Shown here in pieces: positions 43,368 to 51,854 of a stretch of DNA of 64,000 bases. The DNA is from DATJLY01 sp035532935 (GTDB taxonomy: Bacteria > Pseudomonadota > Alphaproteobacteria > ATCC43930 > CGMCC-115725). The notes beneath the pieces were generated by a model. That model was not told where the DNA came from. It ran no database searches and saw only the letters and a program-made list of their open reading frames with translations. The number at the start of each line of letters is the position of its first letter. Within the stretch, counting starts at the first letter, position 1. The translations under genes and the position numbers were made by a program. Location: the NCBI GenBank assembly GCA_035532935.1, contig DATKQE010000106.1, positions 74,810 through 138,809 on the forward strand, given 5' to 3'.

Positions 43368-45559
43368 ATGACGATCCCCTATTACGTCTACGATCTGCTC
43401 GAAGGCGACGGGTATCGATGGAACTTTAACGAAGGGCCGCCGGGCACGCCGACCACTGTGACCTGGGCGTTCCTGGGAGCCGGGACCGGCGAAAACGGCG
43501 ACACGATCGCCGCGCTCGATGCGAGCCAACAGCAGGCGGTGCAAACGGCGCTCGCCTATATCGAGCAATTCTGCGACATCACCTTCGCTCAAACCACGGA
43601 CGCCGCGACCGCCGACATCACCTTCGGCATCGACACGAATCAAACCGGATCGACGAACGAGTCGGGCATCGCGTATTGGACGCTCGAGAGCAATGGCGGC
43701 GCGGATTTTCTCACCCAGGCGACGATCTATCTGAGTGACATCGCCAGCAATTTCGACATGACGCCCGGATTTCTCACCTCCAGTTCGATCGCTGCCGGCG
43801 ATCCCACGGGCGGCTCCGGGTGGCTCACATTGCTGCACGAGATCGGACACGCGCTCGGGCTCAAGCATCCTTTCGACGCGAACGACGTCTCCGACCCGAA
43901 CTCCGTCCTCGATACGGCCCATGCGAGCGAGGACAATCATCTTTACTCCGTCATGTCGTATCAGGCAGGGCCTTCCAGCGGCTATCTGAACACCAGCACG
44001 AATTACATCTTCAACCTGGAGCCGCGCAGCTACGGCGTTTTCGACATTGCCGCGCTGCAGTACATTTACGGCGCCGCCGCGGCGACGAGCCTGTCGGTCC
44101 TGCAGTCGATCGATGGCGGCGACGGCGTCTCGGGGTCGGCGGGCGCCTTCACCTACACCTTCACGCCGGGCACGGCGGTTTTCGCGACCATCGGCGACGG
44201 CGGCACGAACGACGCACTCGATTTCTCGAGCTTCGCCGACGCCTGTACCATCGATCTCAGTCCCGGCAGCTTCAGCTCGCTCGGCATCGCTGTCGATGTC
44301 ATCCCACCCCCCTTCATTGATCCCGATGTGCCGCCGTCGCCCTATGCGGCTTACGACGGAGAGAACGCGCTCGCGATCGCCTATGGCACGACGGTAACGA
44401 CTTGCATCGGCGGCGCCGGCAACGACACGATCATCGGCAACGCCGCCAATGATCGTCTCGACGGCGGGCCGGGCAGCAACACAATCGAGGGCGGCACCGG
44501 CGTCAACACCGCCGTCTATGCCGGGAGGCGAGCGGAGTATTCGATCGGGTTCAGCGCCGGGGCGGTGACGGTGACCGGCGACGGCAGCGCCGATACGCTG
44601 ACGCAGATCCAGTACCTAAGCTTCGCCGACGCGACGATCAAGACGCCCTATCCGGTGGACGGGTTCTATGGCAACGCGACATCGGACATTCTCTGGTGGA
44701 ATTCGGCCTCCGGCCAGGCGTCGATCTGGGAGATGGGCGGGACGAGCAACATCGGCGGCGGGCCGATCGGAGTGCTGTCGACGACCTGGGAGATCGCCGG
44801 CAGCGGCGACTTCAACCGCGACGGATCGCGGACATGCTATGGCAGAACACTGCGACCAACCAGTTGGCGCTATGGGAGATGAACGACACAAACGTCACCG
44901 GCGGCGGACCGATTGTCGCGCCATCGGCGCTGTGGAAGATTGCCGGCGTCGGCGATTTCAACGGCGACGGAACCGCCGACCTGCTGTGGCGGAATTCGCA
45001 GACAGGTGCGGCGTCGATCTGGGAGATGAACGGCACGAGTATCGTCGGCGGCGGACCGATTGGCGCGCCGGCGCTGAGTTGGAAGGTAGCGGGCGTGGAC
45101 GACTTCAACGGCGACGGCTATGACGACATCCTGTGGCAGAATACCACGACCGGCCAGTTGGGGCTGTGGGAGATGAACGGTTCGAACGTCATCGGCGGCG
45201 GAGCCATTGCCGCCCCGTCGGCCGCGTGGCAGATCGCCGGCCTGGGGGATTTCAACGGCGACGGCATGACGGACATTCTGTGGCGAAATTCGCAGACGAG
45301 CGCGAGTTCGATCTGGGAGATGGACGGGACCAGCGTCATCGGCGGCGGCCCCATCGCCAATGCGCCGTCGACCGATTGGCAGGTGGCGGCGGTCGCCGAT
45401 TACAACGGCAACGGCAAGGCCGACATTCTGTGGCAGAACACCGCTACCGGCCAGGTGGCGATGTGGGAGATGAACGGCAACGACGAGATCGGCAGCGGCG
45501 TCCTTGGCGCGGTCGCCGCCAACTGGCATCCGGTTCAGAATCCCGTTCTCGCCGCGTGA
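43368..45559 (+). pseudogene. Serralysin-like M10 metalloprotease with RTX motifs and 49-residue repeats, frameshifted
   Basis: The restored product is about 730 residues. Residues 157-167 carry the metzincin zinc motif HEIGHALGLKH, with a Met-turn in SVMSY further on. RTX-type calcium nonapeptides (GGAGNDTIIG, LDGGPG) follow near residue 350, then six repeats of about 49 residues. No signal peptide is present, as expected for a type I-secreted protease, and no type I export genes lie nearby. The frame breaks near 44824: the interval between repeats 1 and 2 is 146 bases, not 147. One missing base after GACGG would restore the reading frame from NRDG to IADMLW. The downstream part reads open to 45559. 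A sequencing error or recent mutation would both fit. Confidence 0.82.
44685..45559 (+). repeat. Six tandem 49-residue FG-GAP/VCBS-like repeats in the protease gene
   Basis: Repeat starts (the Asp of D-x-LW) are at 44685, 44831, 44978, 45125, 45272 and 45422. The spacings are 146, 147, 147, 147 and 150 bases. Each unit has D(I/M/L)LW(R/Q)N, a (S/L)xWEM box, (N/S)xIGGGxI, W-x-(I/V)AG and DFNGDG. The DFNGDG loop resembles the calcium-binding loop of FG-GAP repeats. Units alternate between an RNSQT-SIWEM and a QNTxT-LWEM type, so the higher-order unit is two repeats. The last unit is degenerate and has no DFNGDG. Confidence 0.85.
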
Positions 45560-45572
45560 CGCTCGAAGTCGC

Positions 45573-46565
45573 CTAGACCCGCCGCGCCACGATCCGGATG
45601 TGCGAACTGAGCTGCGACCGCTTAAGGAAGTCCTGAAACTTCTGCCGCGTCTCATCGGGCGCCGCAACGAGCGTACGCACGAATCGCGGAAGCGGCAGCG
45701 TGGGTTCGTCGGCGAGCTTGTTGCGAACGATGTCAAGATCGAGCTCCCCGGGCGTGATGAGTTCGACGATTGCGAAGCCGGAGCGCTCGAACAGCCGCCG
45801 ATAGCCTTCGACCGATAAGAGATTGGCGTGGTGCGGCGGATAAATGGCGTTGGCATGCTCCCACAACACCTGGATGTCGAAGCCGGACACGGTGAGCGTC
45901 GTCGCCAGCACAACGCCGCCCGGCCGCAGGCAGCGTCGCAGCGCAGCGACGAATTGCTGCGAGTCCGCGACATGCTCCAGCACCTCGAAGCAGGTCAGAA
46001 CGTCCGCGGCAACCTCGCCTTCCGCCACATGCTCGGCGAGCTTTTCGATGATCGCGAATCCCTTGTCGCGACAAATCCCGGCTAGGTTGGCGGCAGGCTC
46101 GATTCCGGTTACGCTGCCGAATCGCCCCGTTGCCGCGACCTCCTCGAGAAAGATCCCATAGCCCGGCCCGATATCGGCAAGCGCCGACGACGACGACAAT
46201 CGGAGATCGTCGGCGAGCCGCGCGGCGAGCTGAGCGCGCGGTCGGAACATGCGCTTGCGGCGGCTTGCCTCGGTCTGACGATAGAACTCAGTGCCCCAGA
46301 ACTTGACCGATTCCGCCTCGCGATAGAACCTGTCCATTGCGGCAAGCGTCGGGCGCGGTGTCAGATAGAGGCTGCCGCAGTCGTCGCAGACCGCATATTG
46401 GAAACCGAGCTTCACAAGGCCGTCGCTCTTGACGGCGCTGTCGCAGGCGGGGCAATCGACCGCGACGAGGCCGCTGCGGTCGGCGAAGAAGCGCTCGACG
46501 TCCCGCCGGTTGAGTTCCAACAGCATGGCGTAGAGGTCCTTCGGACGAATGTCGGACTCTTTCAC
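45573..46565 (-). CDS. Class I SAM-dependent methyltransferase with N-terminal zinc ribbon
   Basis: A 330-residue protein. An N-terminal ribbon of C-x2-C (VDCPACDS) and C-x2-C (CDDCGSLY) precedes a SAM-binding Rossmann domain with GPGYGIFLEE near residue 140 and the later HVADSQQFV segment. Such proteins often methylate sugars or other small acceptors in polysaccharide loci. The start is a GTG at 46565 with GGGAGA just upstream; a TTG at 46589 is the alternative. It diverges from rfbF over about 250 bases, which must hold the promoters of both. A protein with the same ribbon-plus-methyltransferase build lies at the far end of the locus (61938). Confidence 0.8.
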   Translation of the reverse strand: MKESDIRPKDLYAMLLELNRRDVERFFADRSGLVAVDCPACDSAVKSDGLVKLGFQYAVCDDCGSLYLTPRPTLAAMDRFYREAESVKFWGTEFYRQTEASRRKRMFRPRAQLAARLADDLRLSSSSALADIGPGYGIFLEEVAATGRFGSVTGIEPAANLAGICRDKGFAIIEKLAEHVAEGEVAADVLTCFEVLEHVADSQQFVAALRRCLRPGGVVLATTLTVSGFDIQVLWEHANAIYPPHHANLLSVEGYRRLFERSGFAIVELITPGELDLDIVRNKLADEPTLPLPRFVRTLVAAPDETRQKFQDFLKRSQLSSHIRIVARRV

Positions 46566-46816
46566 AGGCTCTCCCTCGACGGCGCCCAAGATGCATATTT
46601 TGCCATAGGCTCGATATCATGGCTATTCCTGCGACCGATGGCAGCCGGCATTTGCGCCATGTCCCAATCAGGAAACGTCCTCGAGTCCGGCACAAGGATC
46701 AGTTGTAGAAGCGATCCGCAATTTGGCGTATGAACTTGCCGCCGGATCGTGTCGGCGGGCATGGGACACCCCGAAATTCGCCGCACGCCGGCGCACGATC
46801 CGCCGAGGAGGTATTT

Positions 46817-47587
46817 TTGAAAGCCGTCATTCTGGCCGGAGGGCTCGGCAGCCGCCTCAGTGAGGAAACCGACCGCATTCCCAAGCCGATGGTCGAGATC
46901 GGCGGCCATCCCATCCTCTGGCACATCATGAAAATCTACAGCCGCTACGATATTTCGGATTTCATCATTTGTCTTGGATACAAAGGTTATGTCATCAAGG
47001 AGTATTTCCACAATTATGCGCTTCATCGCTCCGATGTGACGTTCGATCTGCGCACCGGCGCCCGGGTCGTCCATCAGAACGCCGCCGAGCCTTGGCGTGT
47101 CACCCTCGTCGAAACCGGTATGGCGACCGAAACCGGTGGGCGCCTGAAGCGCGTGCGCGACTGGATCGGCGACCAGACCTTCTGCTTGACCTATGGCGAT
47201 GGACTCGCCGACATCGACATCGATGCGCTGCTGAGCTTTCACCGTAGACACGGCAAGCTCGTCACCGTGACCTCGATCCTGCCGCCGGGCCGCTACGGCG
47301 TGCTGCACCTCGAGGGACCGCGCGTCCTCGGATTCGCCGAAAAGGCCGACAGCCGGGACTTCCCAGTCAATGGCGGTTTTTTCGTGATGGAGCCCGGCGC
47401 GCTCGATTATATTAGCAGCGACGAGACGGTGCTGGAACGCGGACCGATGGAACGTCTGGCAGCAGACGGGCAGCTCATGGCCTACCGGCACGAGGGCTTC
47501 TGGCAGGCGATGGACACGCTGCGCGACCGGCGCCAACTCGAGGCGATGTGGGCGAGCGGCAATCCACCGTGGAAGGTCTGGCAGTGA
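46817..47587 (+). CDS. rfbF: Glucose-1-phosphate cytidylyltransferase
   Basis: A 256-residue protein, the normal length for RfbF. It makes CDP-glucose from CTP and glucose-1-phosphate. Diagnostic are the N-terminal nucleotide loop LAGGLGSRLSEET, the KPMVEIGG segment and the LGYKGYVIKEYF block. The start is a TTG, five bases after a perfect GAGGAGG ribosome site, which aligns with the usual Met of the family. It opens the rightward sugar arm. CDP-glucose 4,6-dehydratase (RfbG), the usual next enzyme, is not recognised in the window. Confidence 0.9.
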   Translation: MKAVILAGGLGSRLSEETDRIPKPMVEIGGHPILWHIMKIYSRYDISDFIICLGYKGYVIKEYFHNYALHRSDVTFDLRTGARVVHQNAAEPWRVTLVETGMATETGGRLKRVRDWIGDQTFCLTYGDGLADIDIDALLSFHRRHGKLVTVTSILPPGRYGVLHLEGPRVLGFAEKADSRDFPVNGGFFVMEPGALDYISSDETVLERGPMERLAADGQLMAYRHEGFWQAMDTLRDRRQLEAMWASGNPPWKVWQ

Positions 47588-47600
47588 GACGGCCAGCGCG

Positions 47601-48566
47601 ATGAGTGGCATTGCGCCGTCACGCGGTTGTGTCGTTATCACCGGGGTCAGCAGCTTCATCGGCTGTCACCTTGCCCGCCGGTTTGCCGCCGATGGCTGGC
47701 GCGTCATCGCGACGCACTCCCTACCGGTCGAGCGGTACGACGGGATTCGCCGCCGCCGCCTCGATGCGATCAAGGATGAGGTGCAATTCGCCGCTCTCAA
47801 CCTCACGGATGAGCGCGCGATCGACGCGTTGGTGGACCGTTATGCCCCCGAACTGTGGCTGCAGCATGCAGGCTTCGCCGAGAATTACGCATCACCCGAT
47901 TTCGACGTTCCCCGCGCCCTGGCGATCAACGTCGCGCCGCTTTATAGGCTCTATCGCCGCCTGGCAGGAACGGGAACGGGGGTGATCGTCACCGGCTCGT
48001 CGATGGAATACACAAACAGCGACCAGCCGAACCGCGAAACCGATCCGTGCTGGCCCGCCACCGCCTACGGCATGAGCAAGCTTGCCGAGAGCGTCGCGGC
48101 CCGCCAGCTCTCGGCACTTCATGACGTGCCGACGCGGATCGCCCGCGTCTACATTCCCTTCGGCGCGTTCGACGATCCGCGCAAGCTGCTGCCGCAGGTG
48201 GTCGCCGCGTTGCGCCGCCGCCGACCTGTCGACTTGTCGCCCTGTTTACAGCGGCGGGATTTCGTCAGTATATTGGATCTCGTCGAGGGCTACGGCGCGC
48301 TTGCGCGTGATCTTGTGCACGGTGGCTGCGAGGTATTCAACATTTGCGGCGGCGAGCCGACCGAGTTGCGTGCATTTCTGCTTGCGATTGCCGCACGGCT
48401 CGAGGCCGATGCCGCCCTGTTGCGGTTCGGCGCCCGCCCAATGAACCCGGCGGAGCCGCCGATCTCTTTCGGCTCCAGCGAACAAGCGCGGCGCCGCCTC
48501 GGGTGGACTCCGTCGCCGCTCGATGAGACCGTTCGGCGTGATCTGCTGACGGCCGATTTTAGTTGA
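47601..48566 (+). CDS. NAD-dependent epimerase/dehydratase (extended SDR)
   Basis: A 321-residue nucleotide-sugar SDR. The nucleotide-binding motif is GVSSFIG near residue 15, and the catalytic residues are Ser in GSSMEYTN and Tyr/Lys in YGMSK near residue 155. It lies 13 bases after rfbF. It could be a dehydratase, epimerase or reductase of a CDP-sugar; its sequence is not clearly that of RfbG. The presence of NAD-binding and the YxxxK pair supports activity. Confidence 0.8.
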   Translation: MSGIAPSRGCVVITGVSSFIGCHLARRFAADGWRVIATHSLPVERYDGIRRRRLDAIKDEVQFAALNLTDERAIDALVDRYAPELWLQHAGFAENYASPDFDVPRALAINVAPLYRLYRRLAGTGTGVIVTGSSMEYTNSDQPNRETDPCWPATAYGMSKLAESVAARQLSALHDVPTRIARVYIPFGAFDDPRKLLPQVVAALRRRRPVDLSPCLQRRDFVSILDLVEGYGALARDLVHGGCEVFNICGGEPTELRAFLLAIAARLEADAALLRFGARPMNPAEPPISFGSSEQARRRLGWTPSPLDETVRRDLLTADFS

Positions 48567-48595
48567 ACCATGAAGCGGCGCAGAGAGTTCCGACG

Positions 48596-49666
48596 ATGCG
48601 TGTTCTGATTACGGGATGCGATGGCTATATCGGACCGGTGATGGCACGCGTGCTTCTTGCGGACGGCCATGACGTCTGCGGCACGGACACGAACTATTTC
48701 GACAATTGCGGCTTCGTCGGCGACATTCCGGAATTTCCGCGCATTCATGCGGACATACGCGACTTCCCGGCCCGTGCCCTGGTCGGGGTCGAAGCGGTCG
48801 TCCATCTTGCGGCGCTGTCCAACGATCCCATGGGCGACCTGAAGGACGATTGGACCTGGGACATCAACATTGCGGCGACGGCCCGCCTGGCGCGGCTTGC
48901 CAAGGATGCCGGGGTGAAACGATTCGTTTATGCTTCGTCGTGCTCCATCTACGGGGCGTCAGGGGGCGATGACCGCATGGACGAGACGGCGCCGGTCGCG
49001 CCGATCACGCCTTACGCGATCAGCAAGGTGCGCTGCGAAGCGGAGCTATCGAAGCTCGCCGGAAGCGACTTCTCACCTACCTACATGCGCAATGCCACCG
49101 CCTATGGCGTTTCGCCCCGACTGCGGACCGATCTGGTCTTGAACAATCTCGTCGCCTGGGCCTGCACGACCGGCAAGGTGAACATTCTGAGCGACGGCAC
49201 CGCGTGGCGGCCGATCGTGAACATTGTGGACATCAGCCGCGCCGTGGCGGCCGTGCTCGCCGCGCCGCGAGACAAGATCCATGATCAACCGTTCAATGTC
49301 GGGCGGGATGAGGAGAATTTCCGGGTCCGCGACATCGCCGAAATCGTCCGCCGCGCGGTGCCGGGCTCCGAGGTCGCTTTCGGCGGCGCGGGCAGCCCCG
49401 ACCTGCGGAGCTACCAGGTCAGCTTCGCCAAATATGGACGCGCCTTTCCCGATCGGCCGCTCGTGTGCACGGCCGAGGACGGCGCGCGCGAGCTCTATCA
49501 GGCCTTCACCGCGATCCGGATGACCGCGGAGCGGTTTCAGAGCCGCGACTATGTCCGGCTCAAGCAGTTGAAGCATCTTATCGCCGAGGATGCGCTCGAC
49601 GCCCATCTCCGCTGGCGTGCCGCGAGAGACGCGGCAGCTGCCGTGCCAGCGCCGGCCCGCTCTTGA
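48596..49666 (+). CDS. NAD-dependent epimerase/dehydratase (extended SDR), second
   Basis: A 356-residue extended SDR. It has GCDGYIGPVM at the N-terminus, the Ser-containing SSCSIYG and YAISK catalytic segments, and a WRPIVNIVDI substrate-binding region. The ATG at 48596 follows a weak GAGAG site; an upstream TTG at 48563 overlaps the previous stop. It lies in the rfbF operon, 30 bases after the first SDR. It resembles UDP/CDP-sugar 4-epimerases or 4,6-dehydratase-like proteins. The exact reaction is not decidable. Confidence 0.82.
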   Translation: MRVLITGCDGYIGPVMARVLLADGHDVCGTDTNYFDNCGFVGDIPEFPRIHADIRDFPARALVGVEAVVHLAALSNDPMGDLKDDWTWDINIAATARLARLAKDAGVKRFVYASSCSIYGASGGDDRMDETAPVAPITPYAISKVRCEAELSKLAGSDFSPTYMRNATAYGVSPRLRTDLVLNNLVAWACTTGKVNILSDGTAWRPIVNIVDISRAVAAVLAAPRDKIHDQPFNVGRDEENFRVRDIAEIVRRAVPGSEVAFGGAGSPDLRSYQVSFAKYGRAFPDRPLVCTAEDGARELYQAFTAIRMTAERFQSRDYVRLKQLKHLIAEDALDAHLRWRAARDAAAAVPAPARS

Positions 49667-49684
49667 CCCGTTGACGGACGGCTC

Positions 49685-50143
49685 ATGCTATCGAAAATAG
49701 AAGGCGTCATCATCGCCCCGTTGCGCCGCATTCCCGACGAGCGCGGGATGGTCATGCACATGCTGCGGGCGGACGCACCGCATTTCGAGACGTTCGGCGA
49801 AATCTACTTTGCCACCGCCTATCCAGGCGTCATCAAGGCTTGGCACCTGCATACGCGGCAGACTCAGAACTACGCCTGCCTTCAGGGAATGATCAAACTC
49901 GTGCTCTACGACAATCGCGAGAAGTCGCCGACGCTGGGCGCGCTTCAGGAGATCTTCATGGGCGACGACAACTACATCCTCGTTCGCATCCCTTGGGGCG
50001 TGACGAATGGATGGAAATGTGTCGGCACCAAGACGGCGCTGCTGGCCAACTGCGCCACCGAGCCGCATGACCCGGTCGAAATGATTCGCATCGATCCGTT
50101 TTCGCCCGACATTCCCTATAATTGGGATTTGCGCCACGGATGA
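49685..50143 (+). CDS. RmlC-like cupin, sugar 3,5-epimerase family
   Basis: A 152-residue protein of the dTDP-4-dehydrorhamnose 3,5-epimerase fold. The DERGMVMHML segment and WHLHTRQTQNYACLQGMIK carry the expected His pair. It is shorter than canonical RmlC (about 180 residues). It probably epimerises or isomerises a keto-sugar nucleotide made by the two SDRs. Gap to the second SDR is 18 bases. Confidence 0.8.
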   Translation: MLSKIEGVIIAPLRRIPDERGMVMHMLRADAPHFETFGEIYFATAYPGVIKAWHLHTRQTQNYACLQGMIKLVLYDNREKSPTLGALQEIFMGDDNYILVRIPWGVTNGWKCVGTKTALLANCATEPHDPVEMIRIDPFSPDIPYNWDLRHG

Positions 50144-50167
50144 TCCGGCGCAGCCTCGGGAGCCATC

Positions 50168-50932
50168 GTGCCGCTGGTCTCGGTCATCATGAATTGCGCC
50201 TATGGCGAGCGCTTCCTCAAGGAGGCGATCGACAGCGTCTTTGCCCAGACTCATCCCGATTGGGAGATCGTCTTCGTCGATAACTGCTCGACCGATGGCA
50301 GCGCGGCTATTGCCACGGCGTATGAGTCGACCGGGCGCCTGCGCTCGGTGCGAACATCCGAACGCATTCCCCTCTATGCGGCTCGCAATGTTGGCGTCGA
50401 GAATGCACGGGGCGAATTCATCGCCTTCCTTGATGTCGATGATGCTTGGAAACCCCAGATGCTCGAGTCCCTGCTCGCGCGCATGCGGCCCGGTGTCAGC
50501 TTCGTCTATGGCGGGTATCGCTATATCGACGCCGCGGGCCGACCGCTTCCGACGCCGATGCGGCGGCGCCGTCGCGGCGTGGTCGTCAATCCGCAGCTAT
50601 GGCGTAGCCTCATCTCGATCGGCTGTATTCTTTTGCGCACCGACATTCTGCGCGCCGAGACATTCGATCCCACCTTCAACATGCTTGGCGATTTTGAGCT
50701 TTGGCTTCGACTCGGCACCCGGCACCATGTCTGCGACTATGTCGACGACACGCTCGAGTTGAGCCGCATCCACGGCGCCAATGGCTCGCTCGTCCTGCAC
50801 GATCGGTGGATTATCGAGGAACGGAAGCTCTATCGCACGTTTTTGATGCAGCACGGTCTCCGATATCCGATGATTCTTGCGTATATCGCAAAATGCGAGA
50901 TCCGCCGTCTCATCGGGCGCCACAGGATGTGA
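50168..50932 (+). CDS. Family 2 glycosyltransferase
   Basis: A 254-residue GT2 enzyme. The N-terminus PLVSVIMNCAYGERFLKEAI, the VDNCSTDGSA segment and the DVDDAW metal/nucleotide motif are typical. It probably transfers the sugar built by the rfbF arm onto a lipid-linked intermediate at the inner face of the membrane. GTG is the start. It ends the rightward arm, converging on the TylF methyltransferase. Confidence 0.86.
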   Translation: MPLVSVIMNCAYGERFLKEAIDSVFAQTHPDWEIVFVDNCSTDGSAAIATAYESTGRLRSVRTSERIPLYAARNVGVENARGEFIAFLDVDDAWKPQMLESLLARMRPGVSFVYGGYRYIDAAGRPLPTPMRRRRRGVVVNPQLWRSLISIGCILLRTDILRAETFDPTFNMLGDFELWLRLGTRHHVCDYVDDTLELSRIHGANGSLVLHDRWIIEERKLYRTFLMQHGLRYPMILAYIAKCEIRRLIGRHRM

Positions 50933-50961
50933 CTTATCCCGCGTCGTCCGGGCTCTGACCG

Positions 50962-51693
50962 TCACGATACCCGAAAATAGGCGACGAAGGGATCGTAATA
51001 GAACCGCCTGAGTTCGATACGCCGCAGGTCGAGCATTTCCTTTGCCGCGGCGGTTTCGCCCGCGAACTTGTCATAGTTGAACTCGTCGAACGCGACGATT
51101 CCGCCCTTGCACACGAGCGGCAGAAGATGCTGCAGCGCGACCCGCGTTGGTTCGTAAATGTCGAAATCCAAATACAAGAGAGCGACCGTCAATTCCGGAT
51201 GATTTTCGACGTATGGGCCAATCGTGGTGACGGCGTCGCCCTTCACGATTTCCGTTCGCCGGATATGCCCGGCCGCGCGATTCAAATCGGCGAGATCAAT
51301 CGCCCGCTGCACCACTTTTTCACTGGTTTCGGAAAAATCCGATTCGCCGATGTCGCGCGGATCGCCCTTTCCTCCGAGCGACCGGAATCCTTCGAACGTG
51401 TCAAACCCGATGATGCGGCGATTGATCGCATACGGCTCCATGATGGAAGACAGATGGCCGAAAAGCAGCAGGTTATTTCCTTTGGCGACCCCGCACTCGA
51501 CGATCGCGCCCGATACGTCCCGGACCATGGAGAATAGTTCGAACCGCACCGCCATCTCCGAAACCATCGCCCGCGTCGAAAAGAGGAACGGCGCGTCCGC
51601 AATGTCTTTTTTATCGATTCCTGCGATGAACGCATCGCGATCTTCGTGATATTTTTTTTCTGCGTCCGATCGGTACCGGCCGAGATTTGCCAT
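50962..51693 (-). CDS. TylF/MycF-family O-methyltransferase
   Basis: A 243-residue SAM-dependent methyltransferase of the TylF (macrocin O-methyltransferase) family, which methylates sugar hydroxyls using Mg. The segments IVECGVAKGNNL, GFDTFEGF and YLDFDIYEPTRVAL are typical. AAAGGAG lies 6 bases before the ATG at 51693. It is the last leftward gene, 161 bases after the surface-carbohydrate protein, so may have its own promoter. O-methylation of a surface sugar is the likely role. Confidence 0.85.
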   Translation of the reverse strand: MANLGRYRSDAEKKYHEDRDAFIAGIDKKDIADAPFLFSTRAMVSEMAVRFELFSMVRDVSGAIVECGVAKGNNLLLFGHLSSIMEPYAINRRIIGFDTFEGFRSLGGKGDPRDIGESDFSETSEKVVQRAIDLADLNRAAGHIRRTEIVKGDAVTTIGPYVENHPELTVALLYLDFDIYEPTRVALQHLLPLVCKGGIVAFDEFNYDKFAGETAAAKEMLDLRRIELRRFYYDPFVAYFRVS

Positions 51694-51854
51694 TTCAACT
51701 CCTTTCCGACGGAGGCTCCTATTCAACTTGCGCTGTCGGGGCTGCTGCCTTGATGGCGCCACGATAGCGTCCTTCTCCAGCCCGCGCCAATCGCGGTGGC
51801 GGTGCGCGCGCCTTGGTGTAGCCTCACGGTGATCGACCGCGCTGTAATGTGCAT

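Noticed and set aside
44820..44832. Programmed -1 frameshifting in the protease gene
   Set aside because: The sequence around the break (GACGGATCG) has no slippery heptamer, and the short repeat interval is better explained by a deleted base.
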